Assembly: GCA_914767715.1 (NCBI GenBank)
Contig: OU612066.1
Span: 38,352,283-38,416,282, forward strand
Direction of reading: 5' to 3'
Source of the DNA: Membranipora membranacea
Lineage: Eukaryota > Bryozoa > Gymnolaemata > Cheilostomatida > Membraniporidae
Length of the DNA: 64,000 nt
Numbering within the stretch: the stretch's first letter is position 1; every line of letters begins with the position of its first letter. Below the pieces are notes generated by a model. The model ran no database searches, was not told the origin of the DNA, and worked only from the letters and a program-made list of their open reading frames with translations. Made by a program: the position numbers and the translations under genes. This document shows positions 36,758 through 51,163 of this stretch, one piece after another.

Positions 36758-37898
36758 TTTCGTACTTTATCAACATTGTGATACTTTGAGTCACACAACT
36801 CGATGATCTTGTGAATGGTGAAGGTGTACTTTCTCTTAGTTGTAAGACTCGATGTCTATTGTGTACAATGTGTCATCAGGGAGTAGACCAGAGCGTCACA
36901 ATTCTGATTTCTAAATATAGCAAAGTGACGATGTACTGAGGAAAGTCATCAGTAGTCCTAAGATAAGATTTATTTTAACCCTCACATGTCGAAGCATTGC
37001 AATGATGTATTTAATTGGAGTGGTTTGAAATTCTGTGGCACATTTAAAAAAACAAATTCAGGAGAAAAATTTATTTATTTATTTATAGAGGTTTTCTTAA
37101 AAGTGTACAGATAACAAAAGGAATTCTATATAGGTAACTTGACCTCTAAAGCCAGCAGAAAAAAAACATATTAACCTTACTACCAAAATTAAACACAGAG
37201 TTAATTATGATTAATAACATGTGACAATATTGGGTATGAGTTATGAAATAAAAAGTATTGAAGAAAAATAAGTTCAGATAATATCTAGTTTTGCAATTAA
37301 GGAGCTGATTAGCCGCAGAACAAACGTTGGGCAAAGATAAAAATGTTCAATCTATGAGTTTACTGTATCGTGTTCCAGGTAAATTAAAAGTCAGGAGAAT
37401 TTTAGCTGATTTATCTTTTAGTGTAAATTGGTGAAGTAAGTTTAATAGGGCTGATTTTCCAAAATTTGTTCTGAAGGATCACATTTGAAAGAGATTTGAT
37501 AAAAAAACTATTCAGAAACTAACTTATATTTGGCATACAGGAGTAGAGGTCAGAGCATATCTCTGAGGGTACGGGTGCAGGTATTCCCTGTATAATATAT
37601 CGGAGTGGGTGATAGTTTGGTGTTTACGATCGATAAGTTATAGTCTCTACTTTCCTCATCAATCAGGAGCCCTATAGGTGGTAGGCAAAGCTCAGCCAAC
37701 GTTTCAAAATATGGTTATGGGGTATGTTATAACTGACAGAATATGGGCAGTGAAAAAATGTCAAGAGATGTTTATGAAGCATCGCGACCTTTTAATCTTC
37801 TCATGCTGTTGTTTTTGTAGAGGGTTTAAGTCATTTATGTTCACAAGACAAAGCCAAGGTCGCAATTCGGTACCATGTGGTTATGGTTATGGTCGATA
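36758..37898. other. 5' flank of the Ig receptor gene, no gene seen
   Basis: AT-rich with no recognised exon or element. It must contain the receptor promoter; no obvious TATA box was picked. Confidence 0.4.
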
Positions 37899-37992
37899 TA
37901 GTCTAAGTGCTAAGACGGCCCCAATGGCGTTATTGGTGGTTGATAACGTTACGCCGCTAACTCGCATTGGAGCCTTCTGAGCACTTAGACTA
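37899..37992. mobile_element. Foldback element related to the 25059 MITE
   Basis: A 94-bp imperfect palindrome with ends TAGTCTAAGTGCT and complement. The flanks TGGTCGATA (37890-37898) and TGATCCATA (37993-38001) agree at 7 of 9 positions, a decayed 9-bp duplication. The end sequence matches TAGTTTAAGTGCT of the 25059 element at 12 of 13 positions. Confidence 0.7.
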
Positions 37993-38379
37993 TGATCCAT
38001 ATGGTCAATTGTTTTATCATATGTTGTTTCCCGTCAACAAGTCAAGATGATTACAAATGTGCACATACTTGAAAGGTATTTTATTGAACAGATATTTCAA
38101 TTTTTTTGTGTGATTTGGGAAACATTCTCAACGGATGAGTTATATAAAAAATAAAGTTAATATATAATCTGGTAGGAGTTGTCCTTCCGTTCAAAAAGAG
38201 AAGATGACTATACCAATCTGCAATATAGCTTCTGTCAGCAGAGGGTCTGGGAGTTAGTTTGTCAGCATGTTTCGTCAGAACTTGTTGTCAGAGTGAAATT
38301 ATTGTGTCACCATGTTGCTCCTAGTGTAATTTTAACTATACAAATTTTATACTATAAAATTAACGACGACGTTGACGAC

Positions 38380-39312
38380 TGCTAATGAAACATCATCTAT
38401 CATCAGCACGTCCACCGGTAGTCCACAGGGGTGTGTACTCAGCCCAATACTTTTTTCGATCTACACTGACGAATCCAGATCGCAATCAGATAGCATGTAC
38501 ATAATAAAATATACTGACGACACGCTCATCTTGGAAATGGTACACCAGAACCAAGACTCGCAGCTCCAGCCTACTCTAGACTCAATCAGCGACTGGTGTC
38601 ACAACCACAAGCTGCTCATCAATGCAACCAAAACTAAGGCACTGACATTCACTAATGCAAGAGACAATCCACCATCTCCTGTTCTCTCCATCAACAACAC
38701 CAGCATTGATATGTCAATGATTACAAGTATCTAGGCACAACTCTCACGTCAAAGCTAAAGTTTGACCTAAATACCGAGCTTATAACATCTAAAACTCGCA
38801 AGAAACTGTTTATCATGAGTAAATTACGTTACATGGGAACATCAGATCAGCTCATGCTAAACTGCTATCGAACATTTATTGAGAGTTCCCTGCTTTTCCA
38901 CTCCACTGCCATATGTCACCATATGTCAGAGAAAAACAAAGCTGACCTATATAAAGTGATACGTACCGCTGAGAAGCTAGCCAACACTACTCTACCACAA
39001 CCACAACATGTTGTTGAACAGCGACTCAAGACCAAGGCTCTGAGAATAACCGCCAGTGATACCGACCCAGTATTGACGTTTGACATGCTACCATCTGGTT
39101 GGTTTCGTGCTGTAAAAGTACATATAAATCTGAGGCGTAACAGTTTCCATGCCATTGCAATTGATACATTGAACAAATAAATCTTAGTCTATGCTTTTTC
39201 CACTTTTATTTTTTCTATTTATACCTGCATTTTATGAGCTCATTTTACAGATTTATCAGCAGTCCAGCAATTTTAATTATCAGTAGTGATATAATAAAGG
39301 TACATACATACA
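38380..39312 (+). pseudogene. Broken LINE (L2/CR1-like) reverse transcriptase
   Basis: Codes for the second half of a non-LTR reverse transcriptase: STGSPQGCVLSPILFSIYT, the catalytic box as YTDD instead of YADD, NDYKYLGTTL, FIMSKLRYMGTS and LPSGWFRAVKVHINLRRNS near the end at 39180. The frame shifts near 38725, and the 5' half of the element is absent, so it is dead. The C-terminal wording is typical of the L2/CR1/Rex group. The 3' part contains AATAAA near 39293. Confidence 0.85.
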
Positions 39313-39598
39313 AAAATCGATGGAAAATTTGATATTTGAGTGACTAGGTTTTCAATATTCCCACTATACCAGTTTACCATAATATATATGATTCAGATTT
39401 TCAGCCATCAGATTTTTATTATCAACTCTCACTTTCAGGATTTAGTGAAGGTTGACCCTAAAAATACCAGCAATTTTTTGATATTCTATCATACATCTGA
39501 TTTCGAGAGATAGAGAGGGAATTGGAGAAATATTTTCACTGAGTCATTTTCTTTATTTGCTTGGTCCTTTTTTTCATTTAACCAACTCATCTAAGAGC

Positions 39599-39660
39599 TA
39601 CCCGCCCGTATGACAGGGTATTTCTACACGCTACCCGTATGACAGGGTATTTCTACACAT
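39599..39660. repeat. Direct duplication of about 30 bp
   Basis: The string CGTATGACAGGGTATTTCTA occurs twice, with its CTACCCG lead-in, differing by a small insertion. Confidence 0.75.
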
Positions 39661-39949
39661 TAAGCAACCAAATTTACACCAATGAGACGGATATTTCTTA
39701 GATTAGCTTCAGTGGTAGTGAACATTACCTTACACTTGCGAGTGAGATTGGGACACTAGATGACGGTGAAAAGATACAAATTAACTTTACTAAACCAAAA
39801 GTGTAGTGATCCATTACTTTTCATGTGTTGTCAGTAATTCAATAAACTTTGGTGATAGCGTAGTAAGAAAATTCAATGAACCATTTATTGAACACATATG
39901 TATAGAATAATTATGTGCCAAATGGCTTTTTGATTTGTCAGATCAGACG

Positions 39950-40083
39950 TAGATCAAGTTTGCTCCATTTCTCCCCCGTTGGAATTGTCCCCCCCCCTCT
40001 ACTGACACGCCCTCTACTGCCCCCCTCAAATGACACGCTGAAGGGCAATATCAACGGGGGAAAAATGGAGCAAACTTGATCTA
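39950..40083. mobile_element. Foldback MITE, TAG...CTA ends, 9-bp target duplication
   Basis: A 134-bp element with arms starting TAGATCAAGTTTGCTCCATT and the complement, flanked by GATCAGACG (39941-39949) and GATCAGTCG (40084-40092), 8 of 9 matching. The centre holds C-rich and GACACGC repeats. Confidence 0.82.
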
Positions 40084-40543
40084 GATCAGTCGTTTGGCTA
40101 CTAGATACAAAATTAACAATCGATGAAAACGTGATCTTTAACCAAACTCAGGAGATTGGACAGGGTATAAGAAAACAGAGAAATTTATAGACAGATCTGT
40201 GAGTCAAGAATGTGTGTGGTTTCATCTATACTCATTACTCTTTTCGTCATCCAATACAATCCAATAGTCAATACAAGGAGTCTTTTACTCCTTGATTCAG
40301 CTATACTCATGCTTTTAATGGTAGTTATATTCTCTTTCATTTCTCTTCCCACATTGCAGCACTGCAAGTTTCACTAAGGTCTCCCACTCTTATCAAAGTA
40401 AACAATATATATGACTGCAGAAAGTAAACCTCAACATAAAATTTCATTTTTGTAAACCTAACAAATGCTCCAAATAAATATATTTTGTTGAAGGAAGACA
40501 AAGCTCGAAATACATCAGTTATAGGATTAGACACCTTCCAATA

Positions 40544-43500
40544 ATGGCGATGCCAGAAGAAAGCTTACCTGTGAATCAAGTCAATTTTGATGATACTATA
40601 GATGAGGATGATGACACAAACCCATGGTAGGGCAGAATTAAGTGTATTTCTATGAATAGACTTGGTGTTAAGTGTGAGATTACCTTTTTAATCAATGTTT
40701 TCTCACATGGTACAACTCACACTCATGAGCTTGTGTTCACTTCCGGTATCCTAGTTTTCCAAACGCTCTATGTTGTTGTGAGAAAACCAAAAGTAAATGC
40801 AATAATAAGGATGCCATGGCCATGCATACATGTCTGACCAAATCCTTGATTAGGTGATTGTTTCGATGAGTTTGGTCTATGGTCATGTGAATTGTGGAAA
40901 GGTTCACTTGAGAACTAGATATCAAGCTTAGTCACTCTGTCTATCCTGACAGCAGTAATCTTCTACTATTACTAACAAAAGGCAGTTTAAAAAATGGAAG
41001 TTCAGTTAATTGGATGAGAATGATAATACTGTTTGTTTATGGTCTAATTTGCATAGATGGTTTCAGTTGACCCTGCATATGTGCAGCGGCTTGAGATGCA
41101 CATTGTGGGTGTTGACTGCCTTCTGATGGGACAGAGTCACATCCATACAAGGAGTTAACTCCTTTATCCATACTACTGACTGATATTCCTAGCAAGTGAT
41201 ATGTAATATATCAGACTATGAGTATGAATTTGACATCTCGGTCCCCGCATAAGGTATACAAGATCCACCATGTATTTATCAAGCTATACATCTGCAAGGC
41301 CAACAAGTGAACACTGGCCATTAATGCTTAGTTAAAACTGAAAACTTTGTCATTATGTTGAAGTTAAGAATTGAGGTCATAGTGGTAAGATTGGTGCGTT
41401 TTGAGGATCTCACACTTGCTACTATTCCAATCCCAAATTAGATGGTCATCATCACATGAGTTAGGCATGCTGGTGCTGAATTGGGTTGTATCCTCTATTT
41501 TGAATGGATGACTGACAATTGCAGATGACAACATAAAATTGTTGCTACAGCTATTTATAGAGTGCTCTAAGTGCTGATCTAATAACTGTGCGATTGGTCT
41601 TCGGTCAGAGGTTCTCACATCAAGCTTTGCTCAGTAAATTAGGTTGAGATAGCTTGTCGGGATTGGGTACTACACAGCGTAAGAGTGTATATAAGTCAAC
41701 TTGCTAAGAGGAATCTTGACCAACCTTGTTTCGTGATGCTGATGAAGCCAAACCATGACTTGATTCTAACCTAGTGAACATGATTGTTCTATAATTTATT
41801 CCATGTATGATAGCATAGTACTCCAACTGTCAGCAGGTATAATCTGACTAACATAAGAATTCAACTGTGTGACAGCTTTTCAGTTGGTGTCATTGTAATT
41901 AGGTAGATACTTGATCTTCATCATTAACTCTGAAATGTGATGGGCCAGCTTTCAAGTGTTGCTCGCGAAGTCGTGCAAATGGCATCTACTACAAGGGAAT
42001 TACTGTCCAGAGGTTTTATTTGAAAATAGGAGCTCCCCGACAGCTTCCATTATCACAGTCACACAATTTGCTGAGGCTTGCTAGCTAGGAAATATCTTTT
42101 AATAATATCCTTGTCCGCCTGCTAACATTTATAGGGTATACATCTCAATGATAATGGATTGTTATAAGCCCTCTCCGTTTTTTTTGTCACAATTGCTTTA
42201 TAATAATATATATAATATTAAATATTACAGGGAGGACCTGTTAGATGATGCCAAACTTTCCTCATCCAAACTCCAGGAACACAAAAATCTTATAATATTG
42301 GGTGAGTATGACCTTGAATGCTGTACCCCAAACTTTTGAGTTTTACAGATCAGTGGGCTTTAAATGGCATTTGAACTCCATCAGAATTGGTATACATATT
42401 GGTCAACTTTGCTTACTTTCTAACAAAACTCACATCAATGAACCCCCCTAGAGGGAGACGGAGTTCATTGCTCACATGAATTTGCTGACTACTGACTATA
42501 GAGAACACCAGTCTGCTAGTAGAGGACCCAAATTTTTTTTCGTGTTTCACGTAATTACTACATTGCTCTCTGTATCAAACTTAGTCACAATATCCCCCTG
42601 TTCACTGAGCGTGATTGATCAGTATTGTTTTGTTTATTGTAGGCGATTTATCATGTGGGAAGACGACTCTCATAGCTAAATTACAGGGTAACGAGGAGCC
42701 TGAGAAAGGTTCTGGTTTAGAGTATACACACCTCACTGTCAGCGATGACTACAGAGAAGGTGAGACATAATCCTCCTCTCCTCTCCCCTCCCCTCCCCTC
42801 CCCTCCCCTCCCCTCCCCTCCCCTCCCCTCCCCTCCACTCCCCTCCCCTCCCCTCCCCTCCCCTCCCCTCCCCTCCCCTCCCCTCTACACACTCAGTATA
42901 ACATCTCTGTGCTATTATAATAATACGAGTAACGGTAGCCTAAAATAGTGACATCAAGAGGCGTCCTCACTCCTTGGTGACACGGTGAAGATGACCAATG
43001 TTCAGCTACCATTTAACGCCAGGTTATTTTAATTAGTTTGTCATCCAAATTTTGAAATCTTCACCGAATAATGAAATATCCATAGAAATAAATAAAAGTA
43101 TCTTTGAGGACTATATAATATATGATTGAATCAGCTAGTGTAGATAGATAGACTTTCAGTAGGTTTCAGGATCATGTTAGACTGAACCTGTGTTCCTAAT
43201 TGCTTTTTTTGCTTTGAAACCTCACCTTTTGTGTAGCTCGTTGATTATTGTGAACACAAAGTACATTGTTAGTCTGCAGACGTTGGACTAGCTAAAGATC
43301 ATTCCCCTTTGTGATACTAGAATTCTGATAGCTGATTGGATTGATATCCAAGGGTAGTACATTTATCTAATAAATACAATCAACAAAATCATGTTAACGT
43401 GAGCCGGCGGCTTTTCTATTATCTTAACTTTCAATATCTTCACCTGCATCAAGACAACCAGTGGGAATACCGTAATAGATTAACTTTATATTCTACTTAC

Positions 43501-46500
43501 AGATTCGACTAAACTGGGAGTATGGGTGGTAGACGGGGATGCTACACATACAGGACTATTAAAGTATGCCCTCACAGCAGAGAACTATCTGGATACAGTT
43601 ATAGTTATAGCTGCTTCCATGTCACAGCCGTGGTCTTTACTTAAATCTATCACTAACTGGCTTAACATAATCACAGATCATATAGATAGGATAGGTATTA
43701 CTAAGGAAATCATGGAACAGAGTCAACAAAAATGTAAGTCAATATAGTATACATTTTAAAGTTTATATCAATGATATTTGAAGCCGATAGATTTGGTTAG
43801 AGAGGTGACATATTGATTTTTTACGATAATTGGCTCCTTGCACACTCATGTTACCTCAGGATCTTGTATGACTGTCCTTTGTTAGGTTTAGCTCTGCTTG
43901 TGTGAGTCACAGCTGTTCATCGAGCTGCCTCATACCTCAGTCACATGTATGAGTTTCTCTCAAAGGTACATTACATTCAGATCTAATCCCCCATTGATTA
44001 CACTAGTCTCGCAAACAGGAATGTTTTAATGGAGTTGCTCTTCCTTAACTGCTTAGTACCACTTCTCAGAAGAGGTTTGTTCATTTGTAAACCAGCGAGC
44101 CTACATCAGTCTGTGGTGTAAGATTTGTCGCGTTTAAAATGAAATCTTCCCATTGAAGTACTATGAAATGAGGCTTTTTTACATCAACCCAGACAACACC
44201 AATTTTAAACCTAGAAAAAAATACCTACAAACCTTTGCTGTGTAATATCTTTTGTCAACCTGACTTTCTTTTTGACAAAGTTTATGTTGAATGCCCCTTT
44301 GTCAACCTGTCTGATGTAAATATGACTGACCTATCAACCCTGATCCACCCCGCTAACTGAGTCTTACTTCCTATGTCCCTTTGGTTATCTAGAAAAAAAC
44401 CATGCTTGCCCCAATCACCTGCCAAACATGGGTTTTAATTGAACTAGCAATGCATTTAGTATACTTGTTTTAGCACATATTCAGACAACTGCTGAAAACA
44501 GTATGCGTAGCGTTCCCACCAACCAACATCTCTGATCAGACCAGCAGGCTTGTTTAGTTCAATAACCAAATGACAGGGAAGCTCATTGCTTGTCTCTTTC
44601 TGTACTTTGCAGTAGTGAAACAGTTTCAGGAGTACGTAGAGCCGGATAGCACTTCCTCCTCACGGTTAACAGCGCCCTCTGCTGGTACGCCGGGCAGCAC
44701 TGACGAATCTGAACCTATACTTCCTCTTGGAGAGAATGTACTCATCAATAATCTAGGGATACCCATTATCATAGTTATCACAAAGGTATCCTACCCTACT
44801 ATAACAGGTCTTGTACAGCAGGGCTTATACAGCAGGCATAGTGCCGAGTGTGATACTCCTGAGTAATCAAATGAATCTGAGCTACCAATTAAGTTGATAT
44901 ACATAGATATAATGCACTTATCGATAGTAATTTTGCAACTTTAGTGCCAAAGTTACAACTGTACGCATGTAATTTGTAGATTGATGGAGACAGAGCTTGC
45001 ACATATCATGGTGTGTGCTTGAGTATTGCCAACTGACCTCTAAAATGAAAGCTGTGTTTGAGGAGTGCCGATGACGACATATAATACTTCAACTACTGCT
45101 ACCAGTCAGTTAGGGAAATGTGTGTGCTCATTGAATTCTGTATAGCTCAAAGATGACTAACTGAGACAGAATTGTCACCAAATGGGCTACTAATTTGCTC
45201 AAATTTATTGTCAAAATCAGGGTATAAACTCAATTAACTAGAGACATTTTTTACGGTGTTGTTTGTTAGAAAATAAATAATGACGCATCACTTGGTCCGT
45301 TGATTTCACTCCCTGATTTTGACAATTTGTTTCTGTAAATAATTTGCCCATTTGCCCAAAAACTCTGGGATTGAAACCTATACAAAATTCAATAAACACA
45401 AACCTCCCTGACTGACTGGTAGCAGTAGTTTAAATCATTGACATACTGACCACCATGACTGCCCTGTTCGCCTGATGATAACGCTTTTATATGTATGATT
45501 TTTAGAGTGATGCAATCTCAACATTAGAAAAAGAGATGGACTACAAAGAAGAGAGATTCGATTTTATACAACAGCATGTCAGAAAAATTTGTCTCAACTG
45601 TATCCTTTAAAAAGTTATTACTTCTATAAGAAACTAGGTTAAAAGGTTCAGTATTATTAAGTATCACCATCTGCTGCTACCCTGGACAATTTACCCTGCA
45701 GAGTAACATAAACCAGGATATGATTAATGTGGGGTGTAGTAAGGAGTGCCTCTGGTCGTAGAAGTCATGTCATTATGAGTCATGCCTATGTAGTTATAAT
45801 GGTAGGGTATTATTTCAAATCAACTACTCAGATGGTATTACAGCAGCAACATCAAATCCCATGCATACTTCCTTTTGTGTTTCATGAAGCCACAGATGCT
45901 AGTGTATGACTGGTATACTGTGTGTGGTGGGTATCTCTCCATACTAGATACTCTGCTTCATAATACAGAGACTAAAATCCTCAAATCAAGTTTTGTATCA
46001 TCACTACATCCCTCTAGTTAACAGATAAATCATATTATGAGTTGACCTTTAGTAGTAGAATTCCTTAACATAGACTCTCTCAGATGGTGCTTCACTCTTC
46101 TATGTATCCGTGCGAGAAGAGAAGAATTGTGAATTATTATACAAATATTTAGCACATAAAATCTACGGATTGGAATTCACAAATTCCCCATCAGTTGTGG
46201 ACCGAGATGCTGTGTTTATGTAAGTATCATTTGATGATTTATAGGGCTGCATTCAGTTTTGTAGATTCGAATCTTGTAACCTTTCTGTGATTCCACTACA
46301 TGCAACCAGTGCCTCACTTCTCATCTCACCAGAGCAGACCGGTACTGACTTATCTTTGTGGTGAGGGACTGAGGGTACTGTGGTAACATGACTTGGGTCA
46401 GATTGTTGTGTTTTGCTCAGACCCGATGCTTATAACTAGAGTATTGAGGTATTCGATTAGCTGCGTGCAAGTCACATAGTTGCGTTAGGCTTCTTTATTT

Positions 46501-48434
46501 CTAAAACTCATTGCCCTCGTATAAAATTTTATAAGATGCCTAAAGTTTTAAATACTGACATGCCTCTGCTTTGCTCAAACTTACAGCCCTTCAGGATGGG
46601 ACACGGATAAGAAGATTGCAATCTTAGCTGAGAATTTGATGACAATAAAACCAGATGAAGATTACGACTCGGTGATCAAACGTCCCCCGACGATACGTCG
46701 TCCCGCTAATCGTGATGGGGAGGTGGCTGCTGAAGATCATCAAGATTTCCTCGGTCGATGCCATAATCTACTAGCTAAAGGTGAGCTCTGATGTCAGCTA
46801 CAACACACTAAAACAATAATGTGTTAAATATTAATTATGTACTTTAACACATTGTAATATCAAAAGTGAATAAAAAAAAAAGTCAGTGGTTCTGCTTCTG
46901 ATGTTTCCCTCTTAATTCTTAGCAATTCTAATCATCGGATATAATGTGGTTCTGCTTATATATTGCTTAGTTTAATCACATGACTTGGTATGATTGTCAG
47001 GAGCACCTGCGGCCCCTGCCACTCCTAGAAATGACAGTAGTAGTTCACCAGGCGGTGGCGGTATGAAGACACCCAACAAGCCTCGACCTACTCCCAACCC
47101 TACAAGTCCCTCTCCCAATAAGAAGGTGAGTGTACTTTACTCCTGGTCTTGGTTCTCAGATGGGTGATATTTTAACAAATAGGAAACAAAAGTACCACAA
47201 ATCCTCTATCTGATGGGTTGGGTTACTTAGCTGATCTCAGTGTAATAATATATCTCCAATCATATTATCCACAATACAATATATCCATAAAATATGCATC
47301 AATCCCTTTCTTGCAACTAGCAAGCTACAACAATACTTGTTTTATTCCTTTGCTTGTTGGTTAAGGTATAATGAAGTTGATCTGTCTTACAAAATTAGAG
47401 AATAGACAACTCTGATATAAAACAATTCTGAAAAGTATAATAATTCCTGCTATCAGTATTTCACCTGTTATGTTATACTGAATTCAGCCTCAGGTCACAA
47501 GAAGAGTATCATACAAAGAGCCGGTACGTCATCCCACAGCCCATCTCCATCCTGTAGTCTCTCGCTGAATCTAAGTCTTGCATTGCTGTTTCATGTTGTT
47601 CTGAGTTAATACTTTATTATTATGAGTTGATACAGTTGATCATTAGTCTCCTTTCTCATATTAGACTTTCACAATCGCACACACAATGATTTGACATCGC
47701 ACCAACTACTGACAAATTCAAACGAGGAGTCTTCTAACTTCTTAATTCAACGCTGAATAAACCATATCCCACCAACATTAAAGCGCAATCTCTTGACAAC
47801 TAGTTTATCTATATCGATGATAATTTGCTCTATTCAAAAAACTTGTAAAAACTCTATGTCAATTCTGTCTAGGGCTAGGTCAAAAAGCTTAGATGGCTTC
47901 CTCTAAGGGTTGCCTGTTCTTTCCTATCTGGAAGAAAACTCCAACATTACTGCATGAGAAATATTTGCAATGTTGTATCAGTCTGCATTGTGAGACACTT
48001 TATTATGATCTTAGTATTTACTATGCAGTGATTATTTTTAGCCTGTGGATGCAAGTAAAGCTGGTAATCAGCAGGGGGAGACTGTGCTCGCAAACTTCTT
48101 CAACAGTCTTTTGACAAAGAAAACCGGTAGCCCTGCTAAGCCATCACCAGGTAGGTGAGACTTCCATGGAACCCGATAGTCACATTAAAACTTTTTATCC
48201 ATCTGAAACGTAACAAATTGTTTGTCTAGTATCCTCCATGATTGGTTTTAGGGCTCCTTTATTTCTCTAGCTAGCTAAACCAAATTAATTGGTTATTTTT
48301 TGTCCCACCACTTGTTTGAGATGAAGCCAAATTGTTCTCAATGTCAACTTTCTATTTCGTTTACAGATTCGAAAGCTGCCCGAGCTGAACTGGATAGAAT
48401 GACACGTAATTCCAAGCCATCTCCTAGCTCATAG
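40544..48434 (+). CDS. DYNC1LI: Cytoplasmic dynein 1 light intermediate chain
   Basis: Twelve exons: 40544-40626, 42231-42301, 42643-42759, 43503-43733, 44613-44785, 45506-45599, 46084-46219, 46587-46780, 47001-47125, 47488-47523, 48042-48150, 48367-48434; 1437 nt, 478 residues (human LIC2 492, LIC1 523). It links the dynein heavy chain to cargo adaptors. The GTPase-like fold has a P-loop GDLSCGKT (52-59), then [25 protein letters not shown], and [25 protein letters not shown]. The Pro/Ser-rich C-terminus keeps the adaptor-binding helix [20 protein letters not shown]. Exon 10 is a 12-codon exon in phase, so alternative use would keep the frame. One gene fits both vertebrate LIC1 and LIC2, which arose by duplication. 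No AATAAA is obvious close to the stop. Confidence 0.96.
42772..42886. repeat. (CCCCT)n microsatellite
   Basis: About 20 copies of CCCCT with rare changes, starting 12 nt after the exon 3 donor of the dynein chain gene. The coding strand is pure pyrimidine here. Confidence 0.95.
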
Positions 48435-51163
48435 ACAGTCGTAATGTGGTGTCTGTGCATTGTGTATACTTTTCTATACTCTATACTCTACAATTCTATC
48501 TATGATGTGTATATCTATGAGATTATGAGGATATGAAGGTGCAGTGCTTGTGAAATCTTGCCTTTATGTAAGGCAATATCTAGGAGCAGGTATTGAAAGC
48601 CTCTGTTGGGATGAGAAATGAGAACGATTTTAGGTCCTGTGATATTTCGATCAGTCTGGCCCACTTGAGGATGATAGTCTCATCTGTAAAGGCTGCTGGT
48701 AGCGTTCTTGGACCGAGCTGGCATATAGGGCTTTCAAAAGAAAAACCTCTTATGGGTTTATTTCGCTGAGCTTTGGTACCACAGATTAGATTTTTGCCAG
48801 TAATATTTCGTGTGGGATTCCTTGTGTAACATTTCTCTTTTTATTCTCTGTAGATATTTGGGTGCTAGCTTAGGTTGCTTGGGTTGTGATAGGTAATACC
48901 CAATAATTGCTTGAATTGTTTTTCAATCTTATCAGTTTTGTTTGTTAGATGCCGCCATCTTGAGTAAACCAAACTAACCTAAGTTGTCTTATATCTCAAG
49001 ATATTTGGCACAATCCATAAACTGAAAACAGACAAGCAATGATGCCAACTAGTCCCAGCCTAGCCTTAGATTTCAAAGTTTTATGATGTGTGGGAATTGA
49101 GATTTGGAACTAAATTTGCTGCTAAATGCAATCTCTTGCACTAAACTAACCATTTATATACTCAGATATTACGACCCTTCCCCCAAACGTCACTGGTGCC
49201 CTATAATACAAAAAAGAGCAGACTAACAAAATGAAAATGTTGTTTAAAAAAAGTGAGTCATATTCCTAAGGGGAACATTTAATTAATTTATGTATTTTTC
49301 TCCCCGTTTTGTCAATATTTTGTGTCCTATTTCTACCCGCACATTATAAACTATAGTAATGTTATGTGTTTAATTTAAAAGCTCACTACTGTCAGTTTTT
49401 TTATATTGAGGTTAGACTATGAAATGATGTAATACAAAACCGGTTCAAATCCTCAAATCTGTCCACCGGAGATTTAAGTTACATCCACTTTCACCTAAGT
49501 TATACCTGAAGCTTGAAATTAATATACCTGTTTGAGGTTAAGTGTTGACCAACACCTGGGGCGTGACCAGCGGAAAAGAACGACTGCAATGCAGGCGATT
49601 GGATAAAACTTAATCTAGGTTAAGTGTGTATACGATGAGATTACAAAATAGAACCAGCTGAGCGGAGTTGTTTCCCCCAAAGCAGAGAATTGATGTCTTG
49701 AGAATTGAACAAAATTTTTGACCACTATTTATCACAGAAGATACACTTTGAAGTATTTTGTGTTTCCCACGCTCCATATGTAAGCTTGGTTCACTTAAGT
49801 AGTGAGAAGGTGAGAAGTGATGTGTGCTGGTCTGATCAGAGAGTTCTGTAAATCCCAATAGACTTCTCAAGTCTCAAGAGCACTGCATAACCATTCTCAG
49901 TAGTTTGAGAGCAATTGACTCTTGAGATGGTTGCAAGTGTATTATTGCAGATATCTTGCAAAAATTGATTGTGGATGATGGAACGTTGATATGATGAATG
50001 TACTGCCATCACTGCATGTGGGTTTTAACTCGTTCATCAACGAGCTCTGCAATGAAGCCTGGTAATCGCAAAACTGTTGCACATCTACTGGAAGGCCACA
50101 GAAGAAAACCAAAATTTCTGAAATGTTCTTTTGGCAGGACTCAAGTAGGATTTGTTCAAGGCACATGCTAGACTCTTTGGACTGTTGGGATACCTACGAA
50201 TCTGAGAACCGGGCTTTGCCAAGTGTAATCTCGACTGTATATACCTGTAACATGACAGTGCATAGTACTATCACTCCGCTGTGTGGCATTAGAAAATTTA
50301 TTGAGAATCTAACTTAAGATTTATGATGTTGTTTGGCAGTAAAATTATGCTTCAGTATCAGCGTGATGCCAATGTTCATTGGTGATGTTACCACTAAATA
50401 AGGGTTGTGTTACAGCGCATCTTGGAGCAAAGAAGGCTTCGTGAATTTTGAATAACCTAGAAAGGTATCTGGGTGCTGTCAATAATTGATTGACTTATTA
50501 GAGATAGCAGATAGCATCCTGCTTATTGAGAGTTTATTGACAGCGTCTACACATAGTAACATATGCTGCTAATTTATTTCTGGTAAAATTTACGTCATGA
50601 TTATCTAGCAGCAAAACGTAAATCCAGGCCGTCCTTTTACCAGAGGAATGGTAGATTGGAGCTGGAGGGTTAAGCTGCAACGCAAGCAGAGATTTCGTTT
50701 CTGACTGCAATGAAAACGGATTTGGACAGCTATATTTTCTCAATATATTTTTTATTAAATCAAGGTAGAAAAAAAACAAAATTGTAACTCAACTCAGGTA
50801 AACCCAGACACAAAGACAGAAACTAATAGGACACATAATCTGACTAGATTCCAAGTTTTTGCTAAGTAATATTATCTATCCAAGTCTACATTCCTTTGTA
50901 GTCTCTTTGGATAATAGATACGCTCCTCTAATTCTGAACATGTATAAGTAAGCTGGCCATTTGAGTCTTGTTCAAGTAATGTGTGAATTGATGAACCCCC
51001 CCCCCCCCCCCCGCCTAGCTCCACCTAGCTTAATAGTGTTTATAAATAAGTGGAGCTCGGTTGTTGTCCAACCCGTTACCTCTTTTCAAAACTAATTCTC
51101 TTGTAGCATAACCTTTGTCATTTACCCAGAAGGATACTGCTCTGTCTGGGTGGGCTTATGTAC
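48435..51163. other. Convergent 3' flanks, no gene seen
   Basis: Between the dynein chain gene and the SK-type channel gene. Only a C run of 17 at 50996-51012 stands out. The first part is probably dynein chain 3' UTR. Confidence 0.45.

Noticed and set aside
49441-49451. B-box-like GGTTCAAATCC on the plus strand
   Set aside because: No A box at the right distance upstream and no tRNA fold; probably chance.
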